From Arthrobacter sp. H35-D1 (GTDB lineage Bacteria > Actinomycetota > Actinomycetes > Actinomycetales > Micrococcaceae), in contig NZ_JASISP010000009.1 of NCBI RefSeq assembly GCF_030063185.1, forward strand, positions 64,006 through 128,005: a DNA stretch of 64,000 nucleotides. The letters are read 5' to 3'. The translations under genes were made by a program, and so were the position numbers. Of the stretch, positions 35,708-44,213 are shown one piece after another. The stretch's first letter is position 1. Each line of letters begins with the position of its first letter. Under the pieces are notes generated by a model that saw only the letters and a program-made list of their open reading frames with translations, was not told where the DNA came from and searched no databases.

Positions 35708-36298
35708 ATGAATCTTGACCCGGAATCAACTGCCCTTGTCGCCATCCACTGCCAAGGCGACATCATCGGCGCCGACGGTGCCTTCGCAGACTTTTTTCAC
35801 GACGAAGTTGTGAACCGCGATGTAGTGAATAAGCTCTCCGGTCTGCTAGATGGCGCCCGCAAAGCTGGCGCGACAGTCATCTACACGCAGATCGCGTACA
35901 GCCCCGACTACAGCGACTTGAAGGCAAATTCGCCGCTGCTGCAGATCGCCAAGGAAAGGGACTCCCTCAAACACGGAGCCGCATCCACCAACTTCATCGA
36001 ACCACTCGCCCCGCAGGAAAATGACGTGGTAGTGACCAACCAACGGGTCGGCGGATTCACGCCCGAGCTCGCAAAAATCCTTTCAGCCCACGGGATCGAG
36101 ACGCTGGTCTTCGCCGGAGTCGCCACCAACATCTCGGTGGAAAGCTCGGCACGTGCGGCCTCGGACCACGGCTACAACGTAGCCATCGTCGAAGACGCTT
36201 GCTCGGCCGCAACTCCGGAAGCCCACGCCGCAAGCATTCAATCGCTCGGGCTCCTGGCCTCGATCACAACCTCCAACGAACTATCCTGGGCACGGTAA
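35708..36298 (+). CDS. Isochorismatase-family protein with a non-canonical triad
   Basis: A 196-residue protein of the isochorismatase/cysteine hydrolase fold. The three positions that normally hold the catalytic Asp, Lys and Cys look altered: LVAIHCQGD (His where Asp is usual), VVTNQRVGGF (no Lys) and GVATNISVESSARAA (Ser where Cys is usual). The fold motifs around them are otherwise well kept. It may have another activity or only bind a ligand. GAAGGAAG precedes the ATG. Confidence 0.75.
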   Translation: MNLDPESTALVAIHCQGDIIGADGAFADFFHDEVVNRDVVNKLSGLLDGARKAGATVIYTQIAYSPDYSDLKANSPLLQIAKERDSLKHGAASTNFIEPLAPQENDVVVTNQRVGGFTPELAKILSAHGIETLVFAGVATNISVESSARAASDHGYNVAIVEDACSAATPEAHAASIQSLGLLASITTSNELSWAR

Positions 36299-36412
36299 TG
36301 CTCTGAGCCCTACAAGTCCGAGCTCTACAAGTCTGAGCCCGGCAAGGAAAAGACGCTGAACGATCCGATACAGCTGCCGGTGCAGGCAAGCCGGTGGCAC
36401 GCTGGCCGCGCC

Positions 36413-37003
36413 TCAGTCCCCCGACGGTTCGGCAAACCAGAGGCGTGTTTCGCCGTACTTTTTCTCAACCAGAAGGACAAGGGAAGCAGGCCAAGCTGGT
36501 TCGGGCGTCCGGGAGGAGCGTTCCACCACCACCACGGCAAAGGAGCTCAGCCGTGGACCCAACAACTCCAGCACCGTTGAAAGCTCCGTTTCGGTCAATG
36601 GATAGGGCGGGTCAAGGAACACCAGGTCCCATTGGTTCGCTCCTGCCTCGACACCTGCCTCGGCCGCACGCACCAGGAACGCTTCCACCTTGGAGCGCTG
36701 AACGCGCACCACCTTGGAACCCAGCACCTTGTTGACAAGTTCGGCGTTGCGCTGGCACACGGCCGCGGCCTTCTCGTTGAACTCCACCAGCTCCACCGAG
36801 GCAGCACCGCGACTGGCGCTTTCCGCCCCGAGCGAGCCGGACCCTGCGTACAGGTCAAGGACCCGGGTGCCGGAAAGCATGTTCATGGATTCCAACCGCG
36901 AAAATAGGGCTTCCTTGACCCTGTCGGTGGTGGGCCGGGTGCCCTCCCCCGGCACCGACACCAGCGGGCTGCCGCCTGCCGCACCGGCGACGATCCGGCT
37001 CAA
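36413..37003 (-). CDS. rsmD: 16S rRNA (guanine-966-N2) methyltransferase RsmD
   Basis: A 196-residue SAM-dependent enzyme beginning MSRIVAGAAGG and containing RPTTDRVKEALFSRL, DLYAGSGSLGAES and the catalytic DPPYPL motif. It methylates G966 of 16S rRNA. The start is TTG at 37003. It follows recG, as in other actinobacteria, while its usual neighbour coaD is far away. Confidence 0.94.
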   Translation of the reverse strand: MSRIVAGAAGGSPLVSVPGEGTRPTTDRVKEALFSRLESMNMLSGTRVLDLYAGSGSLGAESASRGAASVELVEFNEKAAAVCQRNAELVNKVLGSKVVRVQRSKVEAFLVRAAEAGVEAGANQWDLVFLDPPYPLTETELSTVLELLGPRLSSFAVVVVERSSRTPEPAWPASLVLLVEKKYGETRLWFAEPSGD

Positions 37004-37020
37004 GCGCCTGCCCCGTTTTT

Positions 37021-37098
37021 GCCAGCCGCGTTGCTTTCGCTAGCCACGTTTTCGCCAGCCTCTGTTTCGCCAGCCGCGTTGCTTTCGCTAGCCACGTT
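37021..37098. repeat. Two 30-base direct repeats between recG and rsmD
   Basis: The units 37021-37050 and 37069-37098 are identical, with a 48-base period (16 codons). The second includes the recG stop codon. In a frame shifted from recG the DNA reads as a 16-residue repeat peptide (NVASESNAAG...), running up to the rsmD start. Confidence 0.8.
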
Positions 37099-39349
37099 CA
37101 AGGAATGCCTCATTCTTCTCGGTCAGGTACATGTCAATTTCAAGTTTCAGCGCGGGATGGAATTCAAGCTCCGGGTCCTTGCTGACAATGTCGGTGGCGT
37201 CTTTCCGGGCCCGTTCAATCAGGACTTCGTCGCGCAGGACGCTGAGCATCCGCAGCCCGCTGGCCCCACCGGACTGCCGCGCACCCAAAATGTCTCCCTC
37301 GCGCCGCATTTCCAGGTCATTTTTGGCCAGCACGAACCCGTCGCTGGTGGCGGCCACGGCGTCGAGGCGCTTGCGGCTGGGATGTCCAGGCTCAAGGTTT
37401 GTCACCAGCAGGCAGGTTCCGGCATGCCCGCCGCGCCCCACCCGCCCGCGCAGCTGGTGCAGTTGGGAGATGCCGAACCTGTCCGCATCAACGATCACCA
37501 TGAGCGTGGCATTACGCACGTCCACGCCCACCTCAATGACGGTGGTCGCGACGAGCACGTCGATCTCCCCTGCGGCGAAGGCGGCCATGGTGCCCTGTTT
37601 CGCCTGCGAGTCAAGGCGCCCGTGCAGCATCTCAATGCGCTTTCCGGCCAAGGCGGGCAGTTCCCGCAGGTAACGGACGACGTCGAGCACCCCGGCCATG
37701 GTGCGCCCGTCGCCTTCCGGTTCCGGGCCGTCCCGTTCACCGAGGTCTTCGGGATCCAGGCCGGCGTGATCGTCGTGGTCATCGTCGTCGCCGATCTTGG
37801 GGCACACCACATAGACCTGGCGTCCGGCGTCGACCTCTTCACGGGCACGGGCCCACACGCGCGGCTCCCACGCGGGGTGTTCGGCCATCGGCGCCACGTG
37901 GGTGGTGATGGGGGTGCGCCCGGCGGGCAGCTCGGTCAGCTCCGACACTTCAAGGTCGCCGAACACCGTCATGGCCACGGTGCGCGGGATGGGCGTGGCT
38001 GTCATGACCAGCAGGTGCGGGGGCTTGAGCGCCTTGGCGCGCAGGGCGTCGCGCTGCTCCACCCCGAAGCGGTGCTGTTCGTCGACCACAATGAGGCCCA
38101 GGTCTGCGAACTGCACGTTGTCCGAGAGCAGGGCGTGGGTGCCGATGACAATGCCTGCCTCCCCGGAGGCTGCCGCCAGGAGGGCCTTTTTCCTGGCCGC
38201 GGCAGGCATGGAACCGGTGAGCAGCGTGACGCGGGTGGCGTGCGGGCCGCCCAGCAGTTTCCCGGCGCCCAGGATGCCGAGCAGTTCGGTGATCGAGTAC
38301 AAGTGCTGGGCGGCGAGTACCTCGGTGGGTGCCAGGAACGCGGCCTGCCCTCCGGCGTCGACCACTTGGAGCATGGCGCGCAGGGCGACGACCGTTTTGC
38401 CGGAACCCACTTCGCCCTGCAGGAGCCTGTGCATGGGGTGCCCGGCAGCCACTTCCTCGGCCACGAGCGTGCCGATCTCCTGCTGCCCGGCCGTGAGCGT
38501 GTACGGCAGCAGCGCGTCGAAGGCGTCAAGCAGGCCGCCTTCGACGCGCGCCCGGCCGGTGGCGTCCTGATGCATGGCTTCAAAACGTTTTTGCGCCAGC
38601 GCTGTTTGCAGGGCCAGGGCTTCTTGGTAGCGGAAGCGCTTGCGGGCCACCGGGAAGGAGTCCATGTCGGTGGGGATGTGGATTTGCGTGTACGCCTCCC
38701 ACAACGGCATGAGCTTTTCCCGTGCCGCAATGTGCTTGGGCACGGGGTCGGGGATCTTCTCCAGCTCGAGCGCCGGCAGCAGGGTTTGGATGATCTTCTC
38801 CGACTTCCAGCTGGGGAAGTTTGCGGTGCCGGGGTAGATCGGAACGGGCTTGGCGGATTGGACCTCGGCTTCGTGTTCGGCCAGCTCGTCGTCGGGCAGC
38901 AGGACGTAGCCGGGGTTGGTGAGGACTTTACTGCCGTTGTACACGCCGACCCGGCCGGAGAACATGGCCAGCACTCCGGGCTTGAGTTCCTGTTTGGCCT
39001 TGAAACCGTTGAAGAAGCTGATCTTCAGGCCCGAGGGGCGGCCGGAATTGTCGGTGAGCGTGACGTCGCTGATGGTTCCCTTGCGGGTTTGCATGTGGCG
39101 CGTTTTCAGCTCCACCACGCGGGCCAGGATGGTGGCTTCCTCGTCCACCACCAACTGGTCCAGGTCCGTCAGGTCGCCGCGGGCCAAGTAGCGGCGCGGA
39201 AAGTGGTGGAGCATTTCCCCCACCGTGGTGATGTCAAAGGCCTTGGCCATCGCCTTGGCCGAAGGGGTGCCGACAAGCCGCGAAAGCTCCAGCCTCAGCT
39301 CAGGGTACGGGCTTGCCGGATTGGGCACCGCGGCGCTAGAGGAGGTCAT
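37088..39349 (-). CDS. recG: ATP-dependent DNA helicase RecG
   Basis: A 753-residue helicase for stalled replication forks and Holliday junctions. It has an N-terminal wedge (OB-fold) domain, then helicase motifs including GEVGSGKT (Walker A), DEQH (Walker B), TATPIPRT, and the C-terminal QLRGRVGRG motif VI. It overlaps the upstream DAK2 gene by 14 bases and precedes rsmD. Confidence 0.96.
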   Translation of the reverse strand: MTSSSAAVPNPASPYPELRLELSRLVGTPSAKAMAKAFDITTVGEMLHHFPRRYLARGDLTDLDQLVVDEEATILARVVELKTRHMQTRKGTISDVTLTDNSGRPSGLKISFFNGFKAKQELKPGVLAMFSGRVGVYNGSKVLTNPGYVLLPDDELAEHEAEVQSAKPVPIYPGTANFPSWKSEKIIQTLLPALELEKIPDPVPKHIAAREKLMPLWEAYTQIHIPTDMDSFPVARKRFRYQEALALQTALAQKRFEAMHQDATGRARVEGGLLDAFDALLPYTLTAGQQEIGTLVAEEVAAGHPMHRLLQGEVGSGKTVVALRAMLQVVDAGGQAAFLAPTEVLAAQHLYSITELLGILGAGKLLGGPHATRVTLLTGSMPAAARKKALLAAASGEAGIVIGTHALLSDNVQFADLGLIVVDEQHRFGVEQRDALRAKALKPPHLLVMTATPIPRTVAMTVFGDLEVSELTELPAGRTPITTHVAPMAEHPAWEPRVWARAREEVDAGRQVYVVCPKIGDDDDHDDHAGLDPEDLGERDGPEPEGDGRTMAGVLDVVRYLRELPALAGKRIEMLHGRLDSQAKQGTMAAFAAGEIDVLVATTVIEVGVDVRNATLMVIVDADRFGISQLHQLRGRVGRGGHAGTCLLVTNLEPGHPSRKRLDAVAATSDGFVLAKNDLEMRREGDILGARQSGGASGLRMLSVLRDEVLIERARKDATDIVSKDPELEFHPALKLEIDMYLTEKNEAFLERG

Positions 39350-40325
39350 GGCCGTTGTCGGAAGAAGTGGCGCTTAACGCCGAAATACTGACATTGCTGG
39401 GATCACCCACAGCGCGGATGGCGTCCAACGCCAAGGCGGAGGAGGGCACGTGCACGTGCAGGCGCCATGGGTAGGAGCCGGTAGGGTCTGCTTCCTCCGA
39501 CACGGCGCTCATGATGACGGAGTCGCCCATGCTGTCCAGCTCCAAGCGAAGCCCTGCGGCGGCCAAGGGGGAAAGCGTGATCGAACACATGACTTCAACG
39601 CCTTCCTGCACCGGCATGTTGAGGGCAATGTTGGGGTCCTGGACCTTGTAGCCGGATAACCCGTCCAGCAGGTCTTCCTGCAGCGGCTCGCCCACGATCA
39701 CCGAACGCAAGCAATCAAGGATGAGCAGCAGGCCCACGCCGCCGGCATCCACCACGCGGGCATCACTGAGCACGCCGAGCTGGGACTCCGTCAACACCAC
39801 GGCTTCCCGGGCGGCTTTAACGGCCCCGTTGATGGTCTCGGCCAGTGTGTGGTTGGATTCATCCCCCTGGATGGTGGACTCAACCGAGTTGGCCCCTGCG
39901 GCAGCAGCCTCCAGCACGGAGAGGATGGTGCCGGGCATGGGTTCGCTCAACGCGCTCCAAGCCCGCAGCTGCGCCCTGTGCAGGGACGCGGCCAGCAAGG
40001 GACCACTCAGGCGCTGGGCGCCGGAGAGGGGTTCTGCCATCGCCATCAATGACACGGAGAGCAACGTGCCGGAATTTCCGCGGGCCTGTTCCATGGCCGC
40101 CCGTCCTGCGGTGGCCATGGTGACTCCCACGTCCGAGGGCTCCAGTTCCTCCAGTGCTTGCGCTGCCGCACGGACCGTCAGGTATAGGTTGGTGCCGGTG
40201 TCAGCATCTGCCACGGGGTAGATGTTGATGGCATTGAGCCTGTCGCTGTGGTTGGCCAACGTATGTTCGGCCATGGTCAGCCAGCGGCGAACCACAGGTG
40301 CAGTTGCGGCGATCTTAGACTGCAA
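39336..40325 (-). CDS. DAK2 (DhaL-like) domain protein
   Basis: A 329-residue protein. The N-terminal about 200 residues are a DhaL-type domain with VADADTGTNLYLTV, where the Asp residues bind Mg-ADP. The C-terminal about 120 residues form an extra domain. Related FakA-type proteins phosphorylate fatty acids; this one is shorter than the usual FakA of about 550 residues, so the kinase role is only suggested. It lies between thiL and recG and overlaps both. Confidence 0.85.
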   Translation of the reverse strand: MQSKIAATAPVVRRWLTMAEHTLANHSDRLNAINIYPVADADTGTNLYLTVRAAAQALEELEPSDVGVTMATAGRAAMEQARGNSGTLLSVSLMAMAEPLSGAQRLSGPLLAASLHRAQLRAWSALSEPMPGTILSVLEAAAAGANSVESTIQGDESNHTLAETINGAVKAAREAVVLTESQLGVLSDARVVDAGGVGLLLILDCLRSVIVGEPLQEDLLDGLSGYKVQDPNIALNMPVQEGVEVMCSITLSPLAAAGLRLELDSMGDSVIMSAVSEEADPTGSYPWRLHVHVPSSALALDAIRAVGDPSNVSISALSATSSDNGHDLL

Positions 40326-41331
40326 AATGATCCCATCCCAGAGCGCCGTCCACAGCGCCTTTGTAATTCTGTCCGTCGATGGTCACAGCGGCTTGCGCCG
40401 CTTCCAAGGACAGTACCGAGCCTATCCCAAGGAACCCGTCCGGAAGCGGAGTCCCCGCCGGGAAGGTGCACAATAGTCCATGGTCTTCTCCACCCGTCAA
40501 CACCCAGGCAAGTGGATCAACACCCAAAAGCTGTGCGGGTTCGGCCAGCTTTTCAGCGAGTTTTGCCAGCACGGTGCGGTCAAGGTTGAGCGAAGCGCCG
40601 CTGGCTGCCGCCATCCTGGCGGCGTCCCTGAGCAGGCCGTCGGAAATATCCATCATGGCCGTGGCCCCGGCGCGAGCGGCCACCGCCCCGGCTGCCAACG
40701 GCGGCTCAGGCCGTGCAAAGAGCCGGGCGGCCAGCGCCAGACCGGGCGTGAAATCCGCTGCGGACACCCGGCTTTCGTGCAGGGCCCAGCCAGCGGCGGA
40801 GAATCCCATGTTGCCGCACACAGCAATCTGATCCCCTGCACGGGCGCCGCTGCGCAATACGGGCGCGGCGCCGTCGAGGGTTCCCGTCACGGCGACCGTC
40901 ACCACAATTTCGCTACCGCCGGAAAGATCCCCTCCGGCCACTGAGCATTGGGGTGCCCCGAGCGCAACAATCGCCGCACTCAGGCCCTCGGCCAGCTGCT
41001 CAACCCAGCTGACCGGCGTGGTGCTTGGCAGGGTGAGGCTGAGGACAATGGCGGTGGCGGAGGCCCCCATGGCGTTGATGTCGCTGAGGTTTTGGGCGGC
41101 GGCTTTCCATCCGACGTCGTAGCCGGTGCTGGTGCTGCCGTTGGGCCAGAGCAGGCGGAAGTCCTTGTCCTGGACCTGGGTGTCGATGGAGATGACGGTG
41201 CGGGAGTCTGGCGCGGCGATGATGGCGGAATCGTCCCCGGGCCCCAGCAGCATGGAGCTGCCGGCGTGCAAGCGCGGGAAGATGCGCGCCAGGAGCTCGG
41301 ATTCGGACAGCTGGGCCACGGTGAGGGTCAT
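40315..41331 (-). CDS. thiL: Thiamine-monophosphate kinase
   Basis: A 338-residue enzyme that phosphorylates thiamine monophosphate to the diphosphate. It has GPGDDSAII near the N-terminus, MGASATAIVLSL, GGDLSGG, and DISDGLLRDA later, all typical of ThiL. It is the first gene of the thiL-DAK2-recG-rsmD run and overlaps the DAK2 gene by 11 bases. Confidence 0.95.
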   Translation of the reverse strand: MTLTVAQLSESELLARIFPRLHAGSSMLLGPGDDSAIIAAPDSRTVISIDTQVQDKDFRLLWPNGSTSTGYDVGWKAAAQNLSDINAMGASATAIVLSLTLPSTTPVSWVEQLAEGLSAAIVALGAPQCSVAGGDLSGGSEIVVTVAVTGTLDGAAPVLRSGARAGDQIAVCGNMGFSAAGWALHESRVSAADFTPGLALAARLFARPEPPLAAGAVAARAGATAMMDISDGLLRDAARMAAASGASLNLDRTVLAKLAEKLAEPAQLLGVDPLAWVLTGGEDHGLLCTFPAGTPLPDGFLGIGSVLSLEAAQAAVTIDGQNYKGAVDGALGWDHFAV

Positions 41332-41640
41332 GCTTTAACCGTAGCGCCACGGTGGGACATTGGCGGAACCGGACGGCGCGGCCTGCCCGTCAATACTGTT
41401 CCTTGCCTGCTCCTGCAGAGAGGATAATTGAGGGGCAAAGGATCAACCATTGCCGCTGACTACTGGCCAGTGGGACTTGGTTGCTGGCTTGGGCCGGACA
41501 CGGCAACGGTTCAGGCAACGGCGGACAGCCCGCCGGAGGCAATGGGAAGAACGACGGCGGCACTCTCGCCTGGGCGCCCCGGGACCTGCCGACTCCGGCG
41601 ATCCGCTGCGGGCGGCTGCGGGGCGGCCTATCAGGGCGAT

Positions 41641-42303
41641 GCATCCGGGTGGACGGACGCTGCAGCCGGGCTATCCTCCCTGGCCCAATTTGAGTCCGGG
41701 AGCTGTCTTGACACGGCCGCCTACGAATTCGTGGCGTCCTTTGTTGCGTTCCACGCGCAAAACCCCGCAGCGCACCGTCCGGCGGGCTGGCCGGCGGGCA
41801 GTTCCAGTCGGTGGGGCGGGACGGATGTGTACAGCCAGTCAGACCTGTCCATTGGTGCTCCCGGTGTGATCGCAACCCGGCTTGGCACTGAGGCGTCCCC
41901 GTCTACACGTACTCGGAGTTGCGAATGCTGGTGCTCAGCGGGGGCCGCTTTTTCCTCCTTCCGGAGGGGTGGACGCTCAGGCAAGGCACCGTCGTGGTGC
42001 TGCCGGACAAAGACGCCATCAGGATTGAATTCGGCAACGGTTAGGCCGGCTTACGCGCGGTTCTCCCCAGCGATACGCGGACCAGTGCTCCAGACAGTGC
42101 ACGGCTTGCGAGAGACCCGAGCGGCTGCTTGGGCTACAAGGAAGAGCGCTTGGAAGTGTCTCTGAGGTTTGAGTTTGTGTAGAAAATTGTGGAGGTCATC
42201 GATGAGGAACTCTGGTTCTACGAGGACGGCAAAGTCAGGGCACCAACGGTGGATTGGGAGAAAGTTCCTCAGTACCTTTGGAAGCTGGCATCCAGGTCAC
42301 GGT
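41641..42303 (+). pseudogene. Decayed gene with one frameshift and two in-frame stops
   Basis: Protein-like sequence is visible in one frame up to about 41893 (DTAAYEFVASFVAFHAQN, then DVYSQSDLSIGAPGVIATRL). It continues in the next frame as VPVYTYSELRMLVLSGGRFF and on to FGNG. Adding one G at about 41893 restores the frame. A TAG follows at about 42042, then a further readable stretch (GCLGYKEERLEVSLRFEFV), TAG at 42180-42182, and KIVEVIDEELWFYEDGKVRA up to TGA at 42303. The 5' end cannot be fixed. No family is recognised. Confidence 0.5.
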
Positions 42304-42579
42304 GATGGCTTCACCACCTGGCAAGCCGGTGATGTGCAGGGACAGGTCCAGCCCGCCGGGTTCGTGGCAGGGATCGATCCCGGTGGTGTCAATGATCTGC
42401 TCGACGAGCCGGCTGACGGCGGAAGCCAAAGCCCGGCCCCAGTCGCCCGGATGTTGGCTGGAGGACTCGGCTCGTACGCTTATCCCGGCCCCGCCGCCCC
42501 TTACCGGTGGCCGCTGTTCTACTGGCGAGTCCATGTCAGGCCTTCTCCCGTTGAGACGAGCTGCATTCGGAATCCGCAC
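42235..42579 (-). CDS. Hypothetical protein
   Basis: A 114-residue frame; the part from about residue 45 on (WGRALASAVSRLVEQIIDTT, HITGLPGGEAITVTWMP) looks protein-like. The start is ATG 42579 or 42534. Its 3' end lies opposite the 3' end of the decayed gene on the plus strand. No family is recognised and it may be a chance frame. Confidence 0.35.
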   Translation of the reverse strand: MRIPNAARLNGRRPDMDSPVEQRPPVRGGGAGISVRAESSSQHPGDWGRALASAVSRLVEQIIDTTGIDPCHEPGGLDLSLHITGLPGGEAITVTWMPASKGTEELSPNPPLVP

Positions 42580-42962
42580 CGGCCATGCAACATCATCGTT
42601 CGCATATGGATCTCCAGTTCACGCTCCCCGCCGGCACCGGGCGACAGCGTTGTCGCGAGGGAAGGTGCCGTGATGATGCCCGTCGTCACGGCATGCCAGC
42701 AACATACTGAAATGTGATCTATATCTAGTATAAAGCCTTATGTTCGTCGGGGCATCAGAACGGCGCCAGCTCCGACCTGGGAAACCAGGGTCGCATCTTT
42801 GTCGCGTCGGGACGTCCGTGGCCCTGGGCGTCAGGGCCGTGCAGCAGAACATGTGGCGCAAGACAACCAAAAAGAGCGTCGCAACAAGCCACCGGGCGTT
42901 TAGGGTGGAATCCTGCATAACCATGTCCAGCAATATGCCATTTTTGAAGAAATTGAGGCACC
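42580..42962. other. Intergenic region upstream of the AI-2E-family gene
   Basis: About 380 bases with no convincing gene. A short A/T-rich stretch at about 42717-42740 stands out from the GC-rich surroundings and may be promoter DNA. Nothing else was seen. Confidence 0.4.
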
Positions 42963-44054
42963 ATGCCCGGCAACCAGCACCAAACTCCGGCCATTCAGCG
43001 CTCGGGTGCGGACGGCCTGATCGCACGCACCGGTGAGAGAGCACGCTACCTGCTGTTCATTATCGTCCTGGCTGGCCTGGTCATTTATGGAATGCTCCAG
43101 GTCACCATCGTGGTCATCCCGATCCTCTTGGCGCTGATCCTTGCCTCAGCGATATCGCCTTTCGTCAGCTGGCTGCGCCGCCACCACTGGCCCGCCGCCC
43201 TCGCCACGGCCACCGCCTTCGTCGTGCTCATCGCCGTCTTCGGCGCCATCGTCACCGCGATCGTCAGCGCAACACGTGCCCAATGGGACTCACTGGCCAC
43301 TCAGGCAACCCAGCGCATCGATGAGTTGTACACCCAGCTCAAAGGCAGTCCCCTTCCCATTGATGAATCCGCCTTGGACCAGGTGCGCACCTGGGCCCAA
43401 GACCTGCTCTCTACCCAGGCGGCGGGGAACACCGCCCTCGCAGGACTGAGCGTGTTTTCTGAAGTGGTCACCGGATTCGTACTCATGGCCGTCATACTGT
43501 TCTTTTTCCTCAAGGACGGCCGGTCCATCTGGGCCTTCTGCATCCAACGGATGCAGGGCACCAAGAGGGCCAAGACACGGCTCATGGGAATCCGTGCCAT
43601 CGAGGTTCTGGGCGGGTATGTGCGCGGTACTTCCATCATCGCCGCCGTCGATGCGGTGTTGATCGGCGCGACCCTGTTGATCCTGCAGGTTCCCTTGGCC
43701 TTGCCGCTGGCTGTGCTGATCTTTGTGGGTGCCTTCATTCCCATCGTCGGCGCCACTGCCACTGGTATCTTGGCGGCGCTGGTGGCGCTGGTGAGCAATG
43801 GGCTGGTGGATGCGCTGATCGTGGGTGTGGTGATCGTTGTGGTCAATCAGCTTGAGGGCAACTTTCTGCAGCCGGTGGTCATGGGCAGAACCCTGTCGAT
43901 CCATCCTCTAGTGATTTTGCTTGCTCTGACCGTCGGCACCGTGCTGGGCGGAATCTTGGGCGCGATCTTGGCGGTCCCGCTCGCCGCGGTGGGATGGGCA
44001 ATCATCCAGGTATGGGTTCCGGCGAGCCCTTCGAGGCCCGGAAAACCGGACTGA
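42963..44054 (+). CDS. AI-2E family transporter (PerM/TqsA-like)
   Basis: A 363-residue membrane protein with about eight hydrophobic segments and family motifs ILLALILASAISPFVSWL, FFFLKDGRSIWAF and FIPIVGATATGILAALVAL. Members export small molecules, including autoinducer-2 in some species, or exchange ions; the substrate here is unknown. GAGG precedes the ATG. Confidence 0.88.
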   Translation: MPGNQHQTPAIQRSGADGLIARTGERARYLLFIIVLAGLVIYGMLQVTIVVIPILLALILASAISPFVSWLRRHHWPAALATATAFVVLIAVFGAIVTAIVSATRAQWDSLATQATQRIDELYTQLKGSPLPIDESALDQVRTWAQDLLSTQAAGNTALAGLSVFSEVVTGFVLMAVILFFFLKDGRSIWAFCIQRMQGTKRAKTRLMGIRAIEVLGGYVRGTSIIAAVDAVLIGATLLILQVPLALPLAVLIFVGAFIPIVGATATGILAALVALVSNGLVDALIVGVVIVVVNQLEGNFLQPVVMGRTLSIHPLVILLALTVGTVLGGILGAILAVPLAAVGWAIIQVWVPASPSRPGKPD

Positions 44055-44213
44055 GGACTCCGGAAGAAGTGGCCATATGGAACGCCTGAAGAACTCCACA
44101 AAGCGCTCCGCAGTGGATGTCGGTGCTGCAATGGCTTTCGCCCAACCCTGCATCCGGTGTGGGCCGGATATCGACACGCTCGGTTGCTCGCGGCACGCTG
44201 GATCATCCCGCGG

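Noticed and set aside
36299..36345. Imperfect 15-base repeats (CTACAAGTC..GAGC) after the isochorismatase-like gene
   Set aside because: Only two and a half units, no hairpin and no known function; probably chance duplication.
37019..39391. 790-codon plus-strand frame opposite recG
   Set aside because: Complete antisense shadow of recG; all helicase motifs are on the minus strand.
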